This document shows, piece after piece, positions 43,698-53,023 of a stretch of 64,000 nucleotides of DNA. The stretch comes from Flavobacterium tibetense (lineage in GTDB: Bacteria > Bacteroidota > Bacteroidia > Flavobacteriales > Flavobacteriaceae): positions 62,001 through 126,000 of the forward strand of contig NZ_QLST01000001.1 of the NCBI RefSeq assembly GCF_003293845.1. Reading direction: 5' to 3'. Numbering within the stretch: position 1 is the first letter of the stretch; the number at the start of each line of letters is the position of its first letter. Below the pieces are notes generated by a model that had not been told where the DNA came from, made no database searches, and saw only the letters and a program-made list of their open reading frames with translations. A program made the position numbers and the translations under genes.

Positions 43698-44432
43698 TTA
43701 ATACTTCAAATCTTTTAAAATAACATTTCTTGCTTGTTCTTTTATTTGGTTTTTATCTTCCAATGTTAAACCTTTTGTTGTGATAAACGGATGAACCTTA
43801 ACACGCATTCTACCGGGTTTTCCACTAAAAAAAGTAAACGAAAAACGTTTTTTGTTATCAATAAAACTCATAGGAACAATCGGGATTTGATGTTCAATTG
43901 CCAATCGAAAAGCACCATCTTTAAATTGATCTAAAATAACGCTCTCATCGTCGGGAACGCCACCTTCTGGAAAAATACAAATACTCAATCCTTGATGCAA
44001 GCGTTGTTGAGCCAATTCAAAGACTTTATATCTACTTTTGCTACTGCTTCTATCAACTAAAATACAAACCCGTTTATAAAAAAATCCAAAAATCGGAATC
44101 TTTGCTAATTCTTTTTTTCCCACAAAAACAAACGGATTGTTTTTTACCACGACCAACATCAACATAATGTCTGTCATCGAAGTGTGATTGGCAATCAACA
44201 TATAACTTTGACCTTTTTCTAGCTTTTCATCCCAATCTATTCTATAATAAAATCCCATTCCCCAAAGTACAAATTTTGCCCAAAAACGAGCCACTTTATA
44301 AAATTGTGGATACGTTTTTTCCGAAATTACCAAAACCAATAAAATTGGAGCTAAAACTATAATCGGAAGTAAAACCAAAAGATAAAACCAAATACGATAA
44401 AAAAAGGTGATAGGATATTTTAAAAATTTCAT
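43698..44432 (-). CDS. 1-acyl-sn-glycerol-3-phosphate acyltransferase (PlsC family)
   Basis: A 244-residue membrane acyltransferase. One or two N-terminal membrane helices (about residues 10-34) precede the catalytic NHTSMTD (Hx4D) and FPEGGVPD motifs. The family adds the second acyl chain to lysophosphatidate in phospholipid synthesis, though some members acylate other lipids. A second PlsC-family gene lies at the right edge of the window. It is a single gene, divergent from trpS. Confidence 0.9.
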   Translation of the reverse strand: MKFLKYPITFFYRIWFYLLVLLPIIVLAPILLVLVISEKTYPQFYKVARFWAKFVLWGMGFYYRIDWDEKLEKGQSYMLIANHTSMTDIMLMLVVVKNNPFVFVGKKELAKIPIFGFFYKRVCILVDRSSSKSRYKVFELAQQRLHQGLSICIFPEGGVPDDESVILDQFKDGAFRLAIEHQIPIVPMSFIDNKKRFSFTFFSGKPGRMRVKVHPFITTKGLTLEDKNQIKEQARNVILKDLKY

Positions 44433-44453
44433 GAATCAGATTTGTTTGTTTTT

Positions 44454-44461
44454 CAAAAGTA
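44454..44461 (-). promoter_or_regulatory. -7 box TACTTTTG of the acyltransferase gene
   Basis: A TAnnTTTG match on the minus strand, ending 21 bases before the ATG. Confidence 0.5.
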
Positions 44462-44479
44462 AGCAATTTAATAATACTT

Positions 44480-44612
44480 AGAACTACTACTACACACTTC
44501 ACACTTTGTACTTTAAACTTTCTACTTTTTGCTTTACATTTGCAATTCAGAATAACACTTAAAACTTTGCGAAGCCTTGCGAAATAACTTTGCTGCTTTG
44601 CGTTAAAAAACA
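44480..44612. repeat. Low-complexity ACTTT/CTTTGCG repeat block before trpS
   Basis: The block is a chain of degenerate CTACTACTACACACTTCACACTTTGTACTTT copies, then ACTTTGCGAAGCCTTGCG variants. The second part resembles the CTTTGTG element at 6055. It contains the trpS promoter box. Confidence 0.5.
44585..44592 (+). promoter_or_regulatory. -7 box TAACTTTG of trpS
   Basis: A TAnnTTTG match 23 bases before the ATG, with TTTG 15 bases further up as a possible -33 element at short spacing. It sits inside the CTTTGCG repeat. Confidence 0.5.
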
Positions 44613-44615
44613 ACC

Positions 44616-45584
44616 ATGGCAAAAATTTTAACTGGAGTACAAAGTACAGGAACACCACATTTAGGAAATTTATTAGGAGCAATTTTACCAGCAATCGAAA
44701 TGGCAAATAATCCTAAAAACGAGTCTTTTTTATTCATTGCTGATTTGCATTCGATTACGCAAGTCAAAAATGGAGCAGAATTGAGACAAAACACGTATAG
44801 CGTTGCAGCTGCTTGGTTGGCTTGTGGTTTAGATACTAAAAAAGTAACGTTTTATCGCCAATCAGATGTTCCTCAAACAGCGGAATTATCCTGGTATTTG
44901 AGTTGTTTTTTTCCTTACCAAAGGTTAACGTTAGCGCATTCGTTCAAAGATAAAGCCGATAGATTAGAGGATGTAAACGCTGGTTTGTTTACTTATCCAA
45001 TGCTAATGGCTGCGGATATTTTATTGTACGATGCCGAATTTGTTCCCGTTGGAAAAGACCAATTACAACATTTGGAAATCACGCGTGATGTAGCGTCAAG
45101 ATTCAACCACCAAATGGGCGAAACTTTTGTGTTGCCAGAAGCAAAAATTGACGACAATGTCATGATTATTCCAGGAACAGACGGACAAAAAATGAGCAAA
45201 TCACGTAATAACTTCATCAATATTTTCGTTGACGATAAGTCATTGCGCAAGCAAATCATGGGCATCCAAACCGATAGCACGCCATTAGAAGATCCAAAAA
45301 ATCCTGATTCGTGTAATTGTTTTGCTTTGTATCGTTTATTGGCAACTCCAGAAGCTGTGGCAACTATGAAGCAAAATTATTTGGCTGGTGGTTACGGTTA
45401 CGGTCATGCAAAACAAGCGTTATTCGAATTAATTGTAGAAAAATTTGCCACCGAAAGAGAAAAATACAATTACTACATCAACAACTTGGAAGAAGTAGAT
45501 AAGTTATTATTAGAAGGAGCAACAAAAGCAAGTGCTGTAGCTAATGGTGTTTTGAAAAGAGTTCGAGAGAAGTTGGGATATTAA
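44616..45584 (+). CDS. trpS: Tryptophanyl-tRNA synthetase
   Basis: A 322-residue class I aminoacyl-tRNA synthetase that charges tRNA-Trp using ATP. The HIGH-type motif is T13-PHLGN-18, and the KMSKS motif appears exactly (GQKMSKSRNN, near residue 190). LGAILPAIEMAN and PVGKDQLQHLEITRDVA are conserved. The length is typical of bacterial enzymes (about 320-340). It is monocistronic. Confidence 0.97.
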   Translation: MAKILTGVQSTGTPHLGNLLGAILPAIEMANNPKNESFLFIADLHSITQVKNGAELRQNTYSVAAAWLACGLDTKKVTFYRQSDVPQTAELSWYLSCFFPYQRLTLAHSFKDKADRLEDVNAGLFTYPMLMAADILLYDAEFVPVGKDQLQHLEITRDVASRFNHQMGETFVLPEAKIDDNVMIIPGTDGQKMSKSRNNFINIFVDDKSLRKQIMGIQTDSTPLEDPKNPDSCNCFALYRLLATPEAVATMKQNYLAGGYGYGHAKQALFELIVEKFATEREKYNYYINNLEEVDKLLLEGATKASAVANGVLKRVREKLGY

Positions 45585-45611
45585 GAAAGTGTAAAGTTTA
45601 AAATACAAAAT

Positions 45612-45650
45612 AAAACCTCAAAGTTTAGATGTCTAAGTTTTGAGGTTTTT
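45612..45650. terminator. Bidirectional terminator after trpS
   Basis: Long stem starting AAAACCTCAAA and ending TTTGAGGTTTT, with further inner pairing (TTAGA/TCTAA). It lies between convergent trpS and a lipoprotein gene. Confidence 0.88.
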
Positions 45651-45676
45651 AATTAAAATTGAAATACTTTCAACTT

Positions 45677-46324
45677 CTAATAATCATCCTTTATTATTCC
45701 TTTTAAAATCCATTTGTCATTTTTTCTTATCGAGACTATTTTAAAATTATATACGACACAACCTCCTTTAGTTAAATTAAAAAATGCTTTGTCTTTAGTC
45801 TTATTAATAACTACTCTTGAAATCGAAACAATTGTATGTTCATCGTGATTGTGATTGCTTGTTAAATGAGGTAAAAATTCTGAACTGTAAAGGTTTATTA
45901 ATAAAGTTGAATTTTTAACTTCATTTTTATTTATTTGTCTGAAATCAATTGTGTCAAAAATTGGTTTAAAATCATTAAAATGTTTTGGAAACACATTTTT
46001 ATAATACCTGAAATCAATTCCTCTAAGAGTGTCAATAATTCCAATTCTATACTTATATTTTTGTTTTGCTAACTTTTTTGTTTTCTCTTTTTCAGCACTA
46101 ACTAATTTAAAAAATTCGTCATTAGAAGAAGCTTTATAATCTTCATTTCGAAGACTATCGGGCGGTGGTGGAGGCGGTGGAATAAATAAACTTCCAATCT
46201 CGGGTATCACTTCCGGCAACACATCACACAAAACTTCTGCTTCTAATGCTTCATAGGTTTTTTCTTTCTCTGTGCAAGAAAGTAATAGAATTGAAATTAA
46301 TAAAAGTGTAAAACAGTTTTTCAT
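45677..46324 (-). CDS. Hypothetical lipoprotein with polyproline stretch
   Basis: A 215-residue lipoprotein. The signal ends in ISILLLSCTEK with the lipobox cysteine at about residue 17. A linker has seven consecutive prolines near residue 50, and the rest is soluble and rich in Lys, Asp and Phe. The final 60 residues (SISRVVINKTKDKAFFNLT, KNDKWILKGIIKDDY) read like the tail of a small envelope beta-domain. No family is recognised. It is transcribed alone, between terminators. Confidence 0.75.
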   Translation of the reverse strand: MKNCFTLLLISILLLSCTEKEKTYEALEAEVLCDVLPEVIPEIGSLFIPPPPPPPDSLRNEDYKASSNDEFFKLVSAEKEKTKKLAKQKYKYRIGIIDTLRGIDFRYYKNVFPKHFNDFKPIFDTIDFRQINKNEVKNSTLLINLYSSEFLPHLTSNHNHDEHTIVSISRVVINKTKDKAFFNLTKGGCVVYNFKIVSIRKNDKWILKGIIKDDY

Positions 46325-46350
46325 GCCAATACGTAATCAAAAATAAAGCC

Positions 46351-46388
46351 AACAAAACCTGTAAGTTTGGATTCTTACAGGTTTTGTT
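46351..46388 (-). terminator. Terminator of the M13 peptidase gene
   Basis: A perfect 15-bp inverted repeat, AACAAAACCTGTAAG / CTTACAGGTTTTGTT, with an 8-base loop. It shares the AACCTGTAAG core with the fumarase terminators. Confidence 0.85.
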
Positions 46389-46397
46389 GTGGTTGTT

Positions 46398-48479
46398 TTA
46401 CCAAATTTTCACTCGATCTTCTGGTTTTAAATACATTCCGTTATTAGGTTGAATGTTGAACGCTTTGTAGAACGCTTCCACATTTTGTAACGGCACATAA
46501 GCACGGTACATTCCTGGTGAATGTGGGTCAGTCTTTACTTGATTTTTAATCGCTTCATCACGCATTTTACTTCTCCAAATGGTTGCCCAAGAAATAAAGA
46601 AGCGTTGGTCAGGAGTAAATCCGTCGATTAAACCTGGGTTTCCATTTTCTTTCAAATAGATTTGTAATCCGTCAAATGCAGCGTTAACACCACCTAAATC
46701 TCCAATATTTTCTCCTAAAGTAAATTTTCCATCAACAAAAATTCCAGGTAATGGCTCTAAAGCTGAATATTGATCCGCTAAGGCACTTCCTAATGTAGTG
46801 AATTGTTTCAAATCTTCATCACTCCACCAGTTTACTAAATTTCCATCAGCATTATATCTAGAACCTGAATCATCAAATCCGTGTGAAATTTCGTGACCAA
46901 TTACTGCTCCAATTCCACCATAATTTACTGCTTCATCTGCTTTGTAATCATAGAAAGGAGGTTGAAGAATTGCCGCTGGGAATACAATTTCGTTGTTTGT
47001 TGGACTGAAATACGCATTTACCGTTTGAGGCGCCATTCCCCATTCTTCTTTATCAACTGGTTTTCCGATTTTTTCAATGTTTTTCTTGTGACTCCATCTT
47101 GCATACATTCTTGAATTTTCAAAATAGGTTCCGCCTTGTTCTGGCGACTTCATTGTTAAAGCAGAGTAGTCTTTCCATTTATCAGGATATCCAATTTTCA
47201 CTCGGAATTTATTCAATTTTATTTTAGCATTTTCCTTAGTGGCTTTGGTCATCCAAGGTAAGTTATCGATTCTGTTATCGAAAGCTTTCATCACGTTAGC
47301 AATCATAGCTTGTGCTTTTTCTTTTGCTTCTGGCGGGAATTTTTTTGCTACATAAAGCTTTCCTAGTGCTTCACCTAATCTTCCATTAACCGTTGCTAAA
47401 GCTCTTTCTTCCGCTGGGCGTTGTTTTACTGCTCCAGTTAAGGTTTTTCCGTAGAAATCAAAATTAGCATTTTCAATATCGGTTGATAATAATCCTGCCG
47501 AACCTCTTAAAGCAGTCCAACGCATATACGCTTTCCAATCTTCTACTTGGTTGTCTTTCAAAATAGTTTCAACTGCTTGTAAATATTTGGGTTGTGATAC
47601 TACCAATGAATCTACTTTTCCAATGCCAACAGTCTGAAAATAAGAATCCCATTTTACGGTTGGAGCTAATTTTTGTAAATCAGCAAAACTCATTGGATTG
47701 TAGGTTTTTCTTCTATCTCTACGCTCAACACGATCTAAAGTAGCTATTGACATTTTAGTTTCTAAAGCTAAAATTTTCTTTGCATTGGCATTTGCAGTAG
47801 CTTCATTTTCACCGATGAATTGTAGCATTCTGGTCACATGAGCTACATATTTTTCGCGTTTTTCTTTGTTATCTGGCGCATCAGAAACGTAATAATCTCT
47901 ATCTGGTAAACCTAGACTTCCAGTTCCCACATAAATTACGTTTTTGTTGCTGTTTTTAGCATCCGCACCAATGTAACTTCCAAAGAAGCCTAATCCCATT
48001 TCGGGTTCCATTTCGGCTAATAATGCTACTAATTCATTGGCATTTTTAACCGCATTAATTTTAGCTAGATAAGGTTTTAAAGGTTCAATTCCTTGTTTGT
48101 TTCTGTTTACAGTATCCAAAACAGATTTGTACAAACTAATTGCTTTTGCTTGGTCAGAATTTGGATCGATGGTTTTGTCGTTTATGGCTTCTTTCAAAAT
48201 AGCCATTACATCGTCGTCGGTATTTTTACGAAGCTCGTCAAAACTTCCCCAACGCGTTCTGTCGGCTGGGATTTCGGTTTTATCTAGCCAAGTTCCATTT
48301 ACGAAACGGTTAAAATCGTCAGCAGGATTTACGGATTTATCCATAAAATTGGTGTTTATTCCAATTCCTTTTTGTACGGAAGGAGTAGTTGTAACAACTT
48401 CATTTTGCGATTTACAGCCATAAAGAGCCAAAGCAAAAGTAGCCACAAACAAACCTCCATTAATGATTTTTCTTTTCAT
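46398..48479 (-). CDS. M13-family zinc metallopeptidase lipoprotein (PepO-like)
   Basis: A 693-residue peptidase. The lipoprotein signal ends LALYGCKSQ (C22), so it is probably anchored in the envelope facing the periplasm or surface. It has the neprilysin zinc motif VIGHEISHGFDDSG with ENIGDLGG downstream (third ligand E) and NAYFSPTNNEIVFPAAILQPPF as the substrate-site segment. It cleaves peptides, probably small ones. The ATG giving MKRKIING is chosen; a start 30 bases upstream would put hydrophilic residues before the signal peptide. Confidence 0.94.
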   Translation of the reverse strand: MKRKIINGGLFVATFALALYGCKSQNEVVTTTPSVQKGIGINTNFMDKSVNPADDFNRFVNGTWLDKTEIPADRTRWGSFDELRKNTDDDVMAILKEAINDKTIDPNSDQAKAISLYKSVLDTVNRNKQGIEPLKPYLAKINAVKNANELVALLAEMEPEMGLGFFGSYIGADAKNSNKNVIYVGTGSLGLPDRDYYVSDAPDNKEKREKYVAHVTRMLQFIGENEATANANAKKILALETKMSIATLDRVERRDRRKTYNPMSFADLQKLAPTVKWDSYFQTVGIGKVDSLVVSQPKYLQAVETILKDNQVEDWKAYMRWTALRGSAGLLSTDIENANFDFYGKTLTGAVKQRPAEERALATVNGRLGEALGKLYVAKKFPPEAKEKAQAMIANVMKAFDNRIDNLPWMTKATKENAKIKLNKFRVKIGYPDKWKDYSALTMKSPEQGGTYFENSRMYARWSHKKNIEKIGKPVDKEEWGMAPQTVNAYFSPTNNEIVFPAAILQPPFYDYKADEAVNYGGIGAVIGHEISHGFDDSGSRYNADGNLVNWWSDEDLKQFTTLGSALADQYSALEPLPGIFVDGKFTLGENIGDLGGVNAAFDGLQIYLKENGNPGLIDGFTPDQRFFISWATIWRSKMRDEAIKNQVKTDPHSPGMYRAYVPLQNVEAFYKAFNIQPNNGMYLKPEDRVKIW

Positions 48480-48506
48480 TTTTTGGTAATTTTTTAAGGG
48501 TTTATA

Positions 48507-48514
48507 CAAATATA
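48507..48514 (-). promoter_or_regulatory. -7 box TATATTTG of the M13 peptidase gene
   Basis: A TAnnTTTG match on the minus strand, ending 27 bases before the chosen ATG and overlapping the longer alternative start, which supports the shorter frame. Confidence 0.5.
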
Positions 48515-48544
48515 ACTTTTTGTTATACGTATTAAAAACTAAAA

Positions 48545-51500
48545 CTATTCTTTAACAATACGTTTAACACTATTTTGTCCGTTGGCACTAATTTTAATAA
48601 AGTAAATACCTTGAGCAACTGCACTTAAATCAATATTCGTTTGAAAATTGGTAACTGAAATTGCATTTTTCTTCATAATTAATTTACCCATTACATCATA
48701 CACTTCGATAGTTTCTGGTTTTAAATTACCTAATGAAATATTAAAAATTCCTTTAGAAGGGTTTGGGTAAACCACTACATTTTGCAATTCAAAATTCTGA
48801 GAAGACAATGTTCCATTAATTAGGAAATTATCAATATTTATACCTGGTCTGTTAACTGATTCATCCGAATGAAATACAAATCTAAAAATCACATTTGTTT
48901 CGCTATTGAGAACGTTCAATGGATAAGAATATGTGTTGTTTGTTGTATTCGCTCCTGTCCATTGAGCACCTGGACAATTATAACAATCACTTCCAGGCGT
49001 TCTGCTGCTGTTATACCAACCTGCGCCAGCAGTTCCTAAAACTGACCAATTGGCACCAAAATCTGTAGAATATTCCACATAAATAACATCCCAATTTAAC
49101 TCCAAATCAAATTTCATCGAAAAGCTAATTTGTGGGTTAATAACATTAGACAAATTATAACATTGTGATACCAAATAAGACTTTCTGTTATCTGGATAAT
49201 TACCAGATAAATTAGTAGTATAAACCGTATTTCCTGCAGAATCCATGGAACCTCCAGAACGTATTCCTCTAACCCATTGCGAAGTTGATAGGCTTCCATC
49301 GTTATAAGAAATTAATGCATCAGTAGTATTTGTAAACGGATTTACCACACCAATTGTTCCATTATCATTAACAAAAATAGTCTTGGATAGTGAATTATTG
49401 GAAGCAAAAGCATCGTTTGGAATTGTTGAAGTTACATTTAGCTCATAAACACCTCTGTTTAAAGTTAATTCCGGTAAATCAATTATTGCTGTATTTGTTG
49501 AAGTAATTGTTCCGTTCCATGTAAATGAATTTGTTGTGCCATCTATTGTGTAAGAAACGTCAACCGCGTTTATTGTATTTACGCCATTATTTTTTACTTC
49601 AATTTGAGGGGTAACATTTCCACAATCAATTAATGCTCCTACCGCTTGAATTTGCATTATTTTAATGTCGTCTGAAGCTAATTGAACTGGAATATCGGTT
49701 TGCCAAACACCACGACCATAAGTTGCGGCAATAAGTTTTGCATCTTCAACATTGATTTCTAAATCTTCAACGGAAACATTGGGTAGATTAGTGTCAAACA
49801 CCTCCCACGTAGTCATGGTATCATCTAAATAATAAACTCCTAAACTAGTTCCAACATACAAAGGATTATCGGAATGTTGAGGTTGGTGAACTATAATGTT
49901 CTTACCAATATTTGGAATTCCAGTAGTAATATTTGTGAACGCAATTCCTCCATTTATAGATTTTAATACACGTCCTCCAGTTCCAGCTGTTGTTAAGTAT
50001 ACAATTTGATTATTGGTGTGATTGACTTCAATGGAGGAAATAGCTGCGTGAGCGGTATAGATTAAATTGAAATTTATTCCTCTGTCTGTACTTTTATACA
50101 AACCAGAACCATTAGAGACATAAATGGTGTTGTCATCTGTTGGGTCAATTTCTATATAGTCAATATTTCCGGAACCAACTGGAGTACTACTTTGTTGTTG
50201 CCAAGCATTACTATTCAAAATATACAAATATTGATAACCTGCAAAAATTTCACCTACACTATTTGAAACTAAAGGAGTAACCCAATTCCCGTTTTCAGAA
50301 GCAGGAGACGATACAGAGCCTGTTCTAGAATTTCCTCCATTATTTGAAATATATAAAGTTCCCCCAAATTGAATGAATCCATAATATAGGTTTTGATTAT
50401 TTGGGTCAATGGCAGTATCCATTCCATCAGCACCATAATAATTTTTCCATGCACCTCCACTGTATGCATAACCACCGTTGTCTTGCAAACCGCCAACCAT
50501 ATTCCCAGCAGATTGTTTAGAAACGGCAATTTTATAATACTGACTAATTTGAGCGGTTTCAGTTAAGTCGGTAAAATTAGCACCTCCATTTTGTGAAACA
50601 TAAATACCACCATCACTTCCACAGTAAAACTTTCCTGCTTGAAATCCTAAATAATGAATATCTGCATGAGGGTAAGAAGGACTTGCTGGAGCACTCCAGC
50701 TATTTAATCTTGTAAAATTAGTTCCGCCATTAGTAGATTTCCAAACATTTAAACAGCCAGTATAAACCTCTTCTGCATTAACATCAGATACTGCAATTGC
50801 TAAATCAAACCATGCTTGGGAAGATTCTAAAACATTCGTTGTAGTGTTTCTTGAAACAAATGAATTTCCACTATCCGTTGATCTAAATACACCTTGATAA
50901 GAAAAATTTGGTGAAGTACCTGCACTCAAAACATAAACATAATCAGCATTTGCTGGTGTAACATCCATAACTAATCTTCCAGAAGATGCTGGTAAACCAG
51001 TAGAAACTATTGTAAAAGAATCTCCGCCATTTGTAGATCTAAAAAACGTATTTGTTGTAACTGCGTAAACAGTATTTGGATCATTTGGTTTCAATCTAAT
51101 GTTTCCTTGTGAAAAATTTCCAGTTTGTACAACTGTCCAGTTGGCTCCAGCATTGGTCGTTTTATACAAACCAATACTCGTGGCGCACCATAAAATTTGG
51201 TTGTTAGTTGGGTGCATAATAATATCACCTGCTCTTCTATTGGTTCCAGTTAATGTTAAACCAGTTGTGTTCCAAGTAATTCCTCCATCCGTAGATTTCA
51301 AAACTCCAATAGAATAAGAATCTAATGCGTCTTTATCACCAGTAGCAATATAAATTACGTTTGAGTTTGTATGATCGATTGCAATTCCAGAGACTCCAAT
51401 TTGAGGCAAATAATCAGATAAAGGATTCCAATTTATGCCGGCATCAGTAGATTTCCAAATTCCTCCAGCTGGAGCACCTAAATATAGAGTATTAGAATTT

Positions 51501-51937
51501 GATGGATCAACCGCAACAATATTCACTCTTCCTTGACCAGAAGACCAAGAACCCGTATTGGTATGACTAAATGGCCCAACAGGCTGCCAATTACTTGGAG
51601 GAGTTGCAAAAGTTGTATTACGCGATTGCTTTGAAGCATTCTTTTGATTCCATGCAGCCCATAGTTCTTCAGGAGAAATTAAATAACCTTGTTCGTTAAC
51701 TTTATTTGTCCAATGATATTCCCAACGCTTGTATGGATTATGACCTGAACCTCTAACCGTTCTATCTCTGGTTTCCCAATAAGAATTAAAAGCAGCTGAT
51801 ATCTCATGAATAGTTAATTCTTCTCCTTTCCTTTTTGAATTAATTTCTTCCATCCAAGGAGCAGATGAATTAAACTGTGAAAATCCAAATAAACAACTTA
51901 ACAAGCTAATAATTAGGTAATTTAATTTCATAAACAT
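48545..51937 (-). CDS. Large BNR/VPS10-like repeat protein with T9SS type A sorting domain
   Basis: A 1130-residue secreted protein with a signal peptide (LFGFSQ). A leader segment follows (EEINSKRKGEELTIHEISAAF). Residues 110-740 are beta-propeller repeats of the BNR/sialidase-like type with S/T-x-D/N-x-G-x-x-W-x units, such as STDAGINWNPL, STDGGITWNT and STNGGDSFTIV. Then come Ig-like beta domains, a MAM/CUB-like region (ISFSMKFDLELNWDVIYVEY) and the T9SS C-terminal domain (VVYPNPSKGIFNI to KRIVKE). It should be surface-located or secreted; binding or glycan hydrolysis is possible, but no catalytic residues are assigned. An ATG 6 bases further in is equally likely. Confidence 0.88.
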   Translation of the reverse strand: MFMKLNYLIISLLSCLFGFSQFNSSAPWMEEINSKRKGEELTIHEISAAFNSYWETRDRTVRGSGHNPYKRWEYHWTNKVNEQGYLISPEELWAAWNQKNASKQSRNTTFATPPSNWQPVGPFSHTNTGSWSSGQGRVNIVAVDPSNSNTLYLGAPAGGIWKSTDAGINWNPLSDYLPQIGVSGIAIDHTNSNVIYIATGDKDALDSYSIGVLKSTDGGITWNTTGLTLTGTNRRAGDIIMHPTNNQILWCATSIGLYKTTNAGANWTVVQTGNFSQGNIRLKPNDPNTVYAVTTNTFFRSTNGGDSFTIVSTGLPASSGRLVMDVTPANADYVYVLSAGTSPNFSYQGVFRSTDSGNSFVSRNTTTNVLESSQAWFDLAIAVSDVNAEEVYTGCLNVWKSTNGGTNFTRLNSWSAPASPSYPHADIHYLGFQAGKFYCGSDGGIYVSQNGGANFTDLTETAQISQYYKIAVSKQSAGNMVGGLQDNGGYAYSGGAWKNYYGADGMDTAIDPNNQNLYYGFIQFGGTLYISNNGGNSRTGSVSSPASENGNWVTPLVSNSVGEIFAGYQYLYILNSNAWQQQSSTPVGSGNIDYIEIDPTDDNTIYVSNGSGLYKSTDRGINFNLIYTAHAAISSIEVNHTNNQIVYLTTAGTGGRVLKSINGGIAFTNITTGIPNIGKNIIVHQPQHSDNPLYVGTSLGVYYLDDTMTTWEVFDTNLPNVSVEDLEINVEDAKLIAATYGRGVWQTDIPVQLASDDIKIMQIQAVGALIDCGNVTPQIEVKNNGVNTINAVDVSYTIDGTTNSFTWNGTITSTNTAIIDLPELTLNRGVYELNVTSTIPNDAFASNNSLSKTIFVNDNGTIGVVNPFTNTTDALISYNDGSLSTSQWVRGIRSGGSMDSAGNTVYTTNLSGNYPDNRKSYLVSQCYNLSNVINPQISFSMKFDLELNWDVIYVEYSTDFGANWSVLGTAGAGWYNSSRTPGSDCYNCPGAQWTGANTTNNTYSYPLNVLNSETNVIFRFVFHSDESVNRPGINIDNFLINGTLSSQNFELQNVVVYPNPSKGIFNISLGNLKPETIEVYDVMGKLIMKKNAISVTNFQTNIDLSAVAQGIYFIKISANGQNSVKRIVKE

Positions 51938-51959
51938 TTAGGTTTAGGGACTGGAAAAG

Positions 51960-51967
51960 CAAATATA
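51960..51967 (-). promoter_or_regulatory. -7 box TATATTTG of the BNR T9SS protein gene
   Basis: A TAnnTTTG match on the minus strand, 22 bases before the first ATG. Confidence 0.45.
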
Positions 51968-52026
51968 AATAAAATAACAATTTGAATTTTAACATTTTAT
52001 AAAAAATATGTTTGCTTTTGTTTGTC

Positions 52027-52034
52027 TATTTTTG
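52027..52034 (+). promoter_or_regulatory. -7 box TATTTTTG of the SCO gene
   Basis: The box ends 9 bases before the chosen ATG and lies inside a longer open frame, so the shorter start is preferred. The leader is very short. Confidence 0.5.
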
Positions 52035-52043
52035 CAAATAAAA

Positions 52044-52709
52044 ATGCTGTCCTTCCTAAAAAAATACAAAATCTTCCTAATTGTAATGAGTGTATTATCT
52101 GTATTTATTTTCTCAGGTATTTATACTTTATTACAACCCAAAAAAACATTACCAATTTTCACTCCTCGAGATGTAAATCCTGAATTAGTTGACACTACCA
52201 TTCAACACATAGGATACAATCACACGGTTGCCGATTACAAATTTGTAAACCAAAACGGAAAAACTATCACCGAGAAAGACTACGAAGGCAAAATTTATGT
52301 AGCTGATTTTTTCTTTACTACTTGTCCAACCATTTGTCCGATTATGACCGACAATATGGTTTGGTTGCAAAATGAAATCAAAAATATGCCCAATGTGATG
52401 CTGCTATCACACACCGTAACTCCAGATATTGATAGTGTTCCTGTTTTAAAAGCTTATGCTGAAACGAAAGGTGTTTTAGACCACAAATGGAATATGGTTA
52501 CTGGCGATATAAAAGATATTTTCTATATGGCAAGAACATCTTATTTGGTTGTTAAAACGGGAAATCCTTCCGAGTTATACGACATGGTGCATACTGAAAA
52601 CTTTGTTTTGGTAGACCAAAAAAGAAGAATCAGAGGATTTTATGATGGAACCAATTTGGAAGAAGTCAAAAAATTATTGGAAGATATTCGATTTCTTGAC
52701 CAAAAATAA
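52044..52709 (+). CDS. SCO1/SenC/PrrC family copper-binding protein
   Basis: A 221-residue thioredoxin-fold protein anchored by an N-terminal helix (about residues 10-29). The metal site has C94-P-T-I-C98 (FFTTCPTICPIM) and a conserved histidine in MVHTENFVLVD. SCO proteins deliver copper to or reduce the CuA site of cytochrome oxidase in the periplasm. The start 36 bases upstream would overlap the promoter. It lies 75 bases before feoA and probably has separate regulation. Confidence 0.92.
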   Translation: MLSFLKKYKIFLIVMSVLSVFIFSGIYTLLQPKKTLPIFTPRDVNPELVDTTIQHIGYNHTVADYKFVNQNGKTITEKDYEGKIYVADFFFTTCPTICPIMTDNMVWLQNEIKNMPNVMLLSHTVTPDIDSVPVLKAYAETKGVLDHKWNMVTGDIKDIFYMARTSYLVVKTGNPSELYDMVHTENFVLVDQKRRIRGFYDGTNLEEVKKLLEDIRFLDQK

Positions 52710-52753
52710 TTCTACTTTCTGATATTTATCATTTTCATAACTAAAATAATACC

Positions 52754-52761
52754 TACTTTTG
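52754..52761 (+). promoter_or_regulatory. -7 box TACTTTTG of feoAB, with a downstream AATCTAAATAA motif
   Basis: The box is 23 bases before the feoA GTG. Between them, at 52773-52783, is AATCTAAATAA, also found just before the TonB receptor ATG. It is a possible iron-responsive operator; see findings. Confidence 0.45.
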
Positions 52762-52784
52762 TGTTTTAATTCAATCTAAATAAG

Positions 52785-53015
52785 GTGAACATAGCGCTAA
52801 CTGAACTTAAAAAAGGCCAAAAAGCCACAATTACTGAAGTAAACATTGAAGAAATTCCATTGAAATTATTAGAAATGGGTTGTCTTCCTGGTAATGCTGT
52901 GGAACTTTTGCAAATTGCGCCATTAGGAGATCCTTATTATTTTAACATCAACGATTCTCATGTGGCTATTCGAAAAGAAACGGCAAATGAAATTCAAGTG
53001 ACTCTCGAAAAATAA
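52785..53015 (+). CDS. feoA: FeoA domain protein
   Basis: A 76-residue SH3-like protein (ALTELKKGQKATITEV, LPGNAVELLQIAPLGDPYYF) of the FeoA family, a cytoplasmic partner that helps FeoB import ferrous iron. The start is a GTG, the only start that gives the complete domain. FeoB begins 8 bases after its stop, so they form one transcript. Many Bacteroidota have FeoA fused to FeoB; here it is separate. Confidence 0.93.
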   Translation: MNIALTELKKGQKATITEVNIEEIPLKLLEMGCLPGNAVELLQIAPLGDPYYFNINDSHVAIRKETANEIQVTLEK

Positions 53016-53023
53016 ATCGTAAC

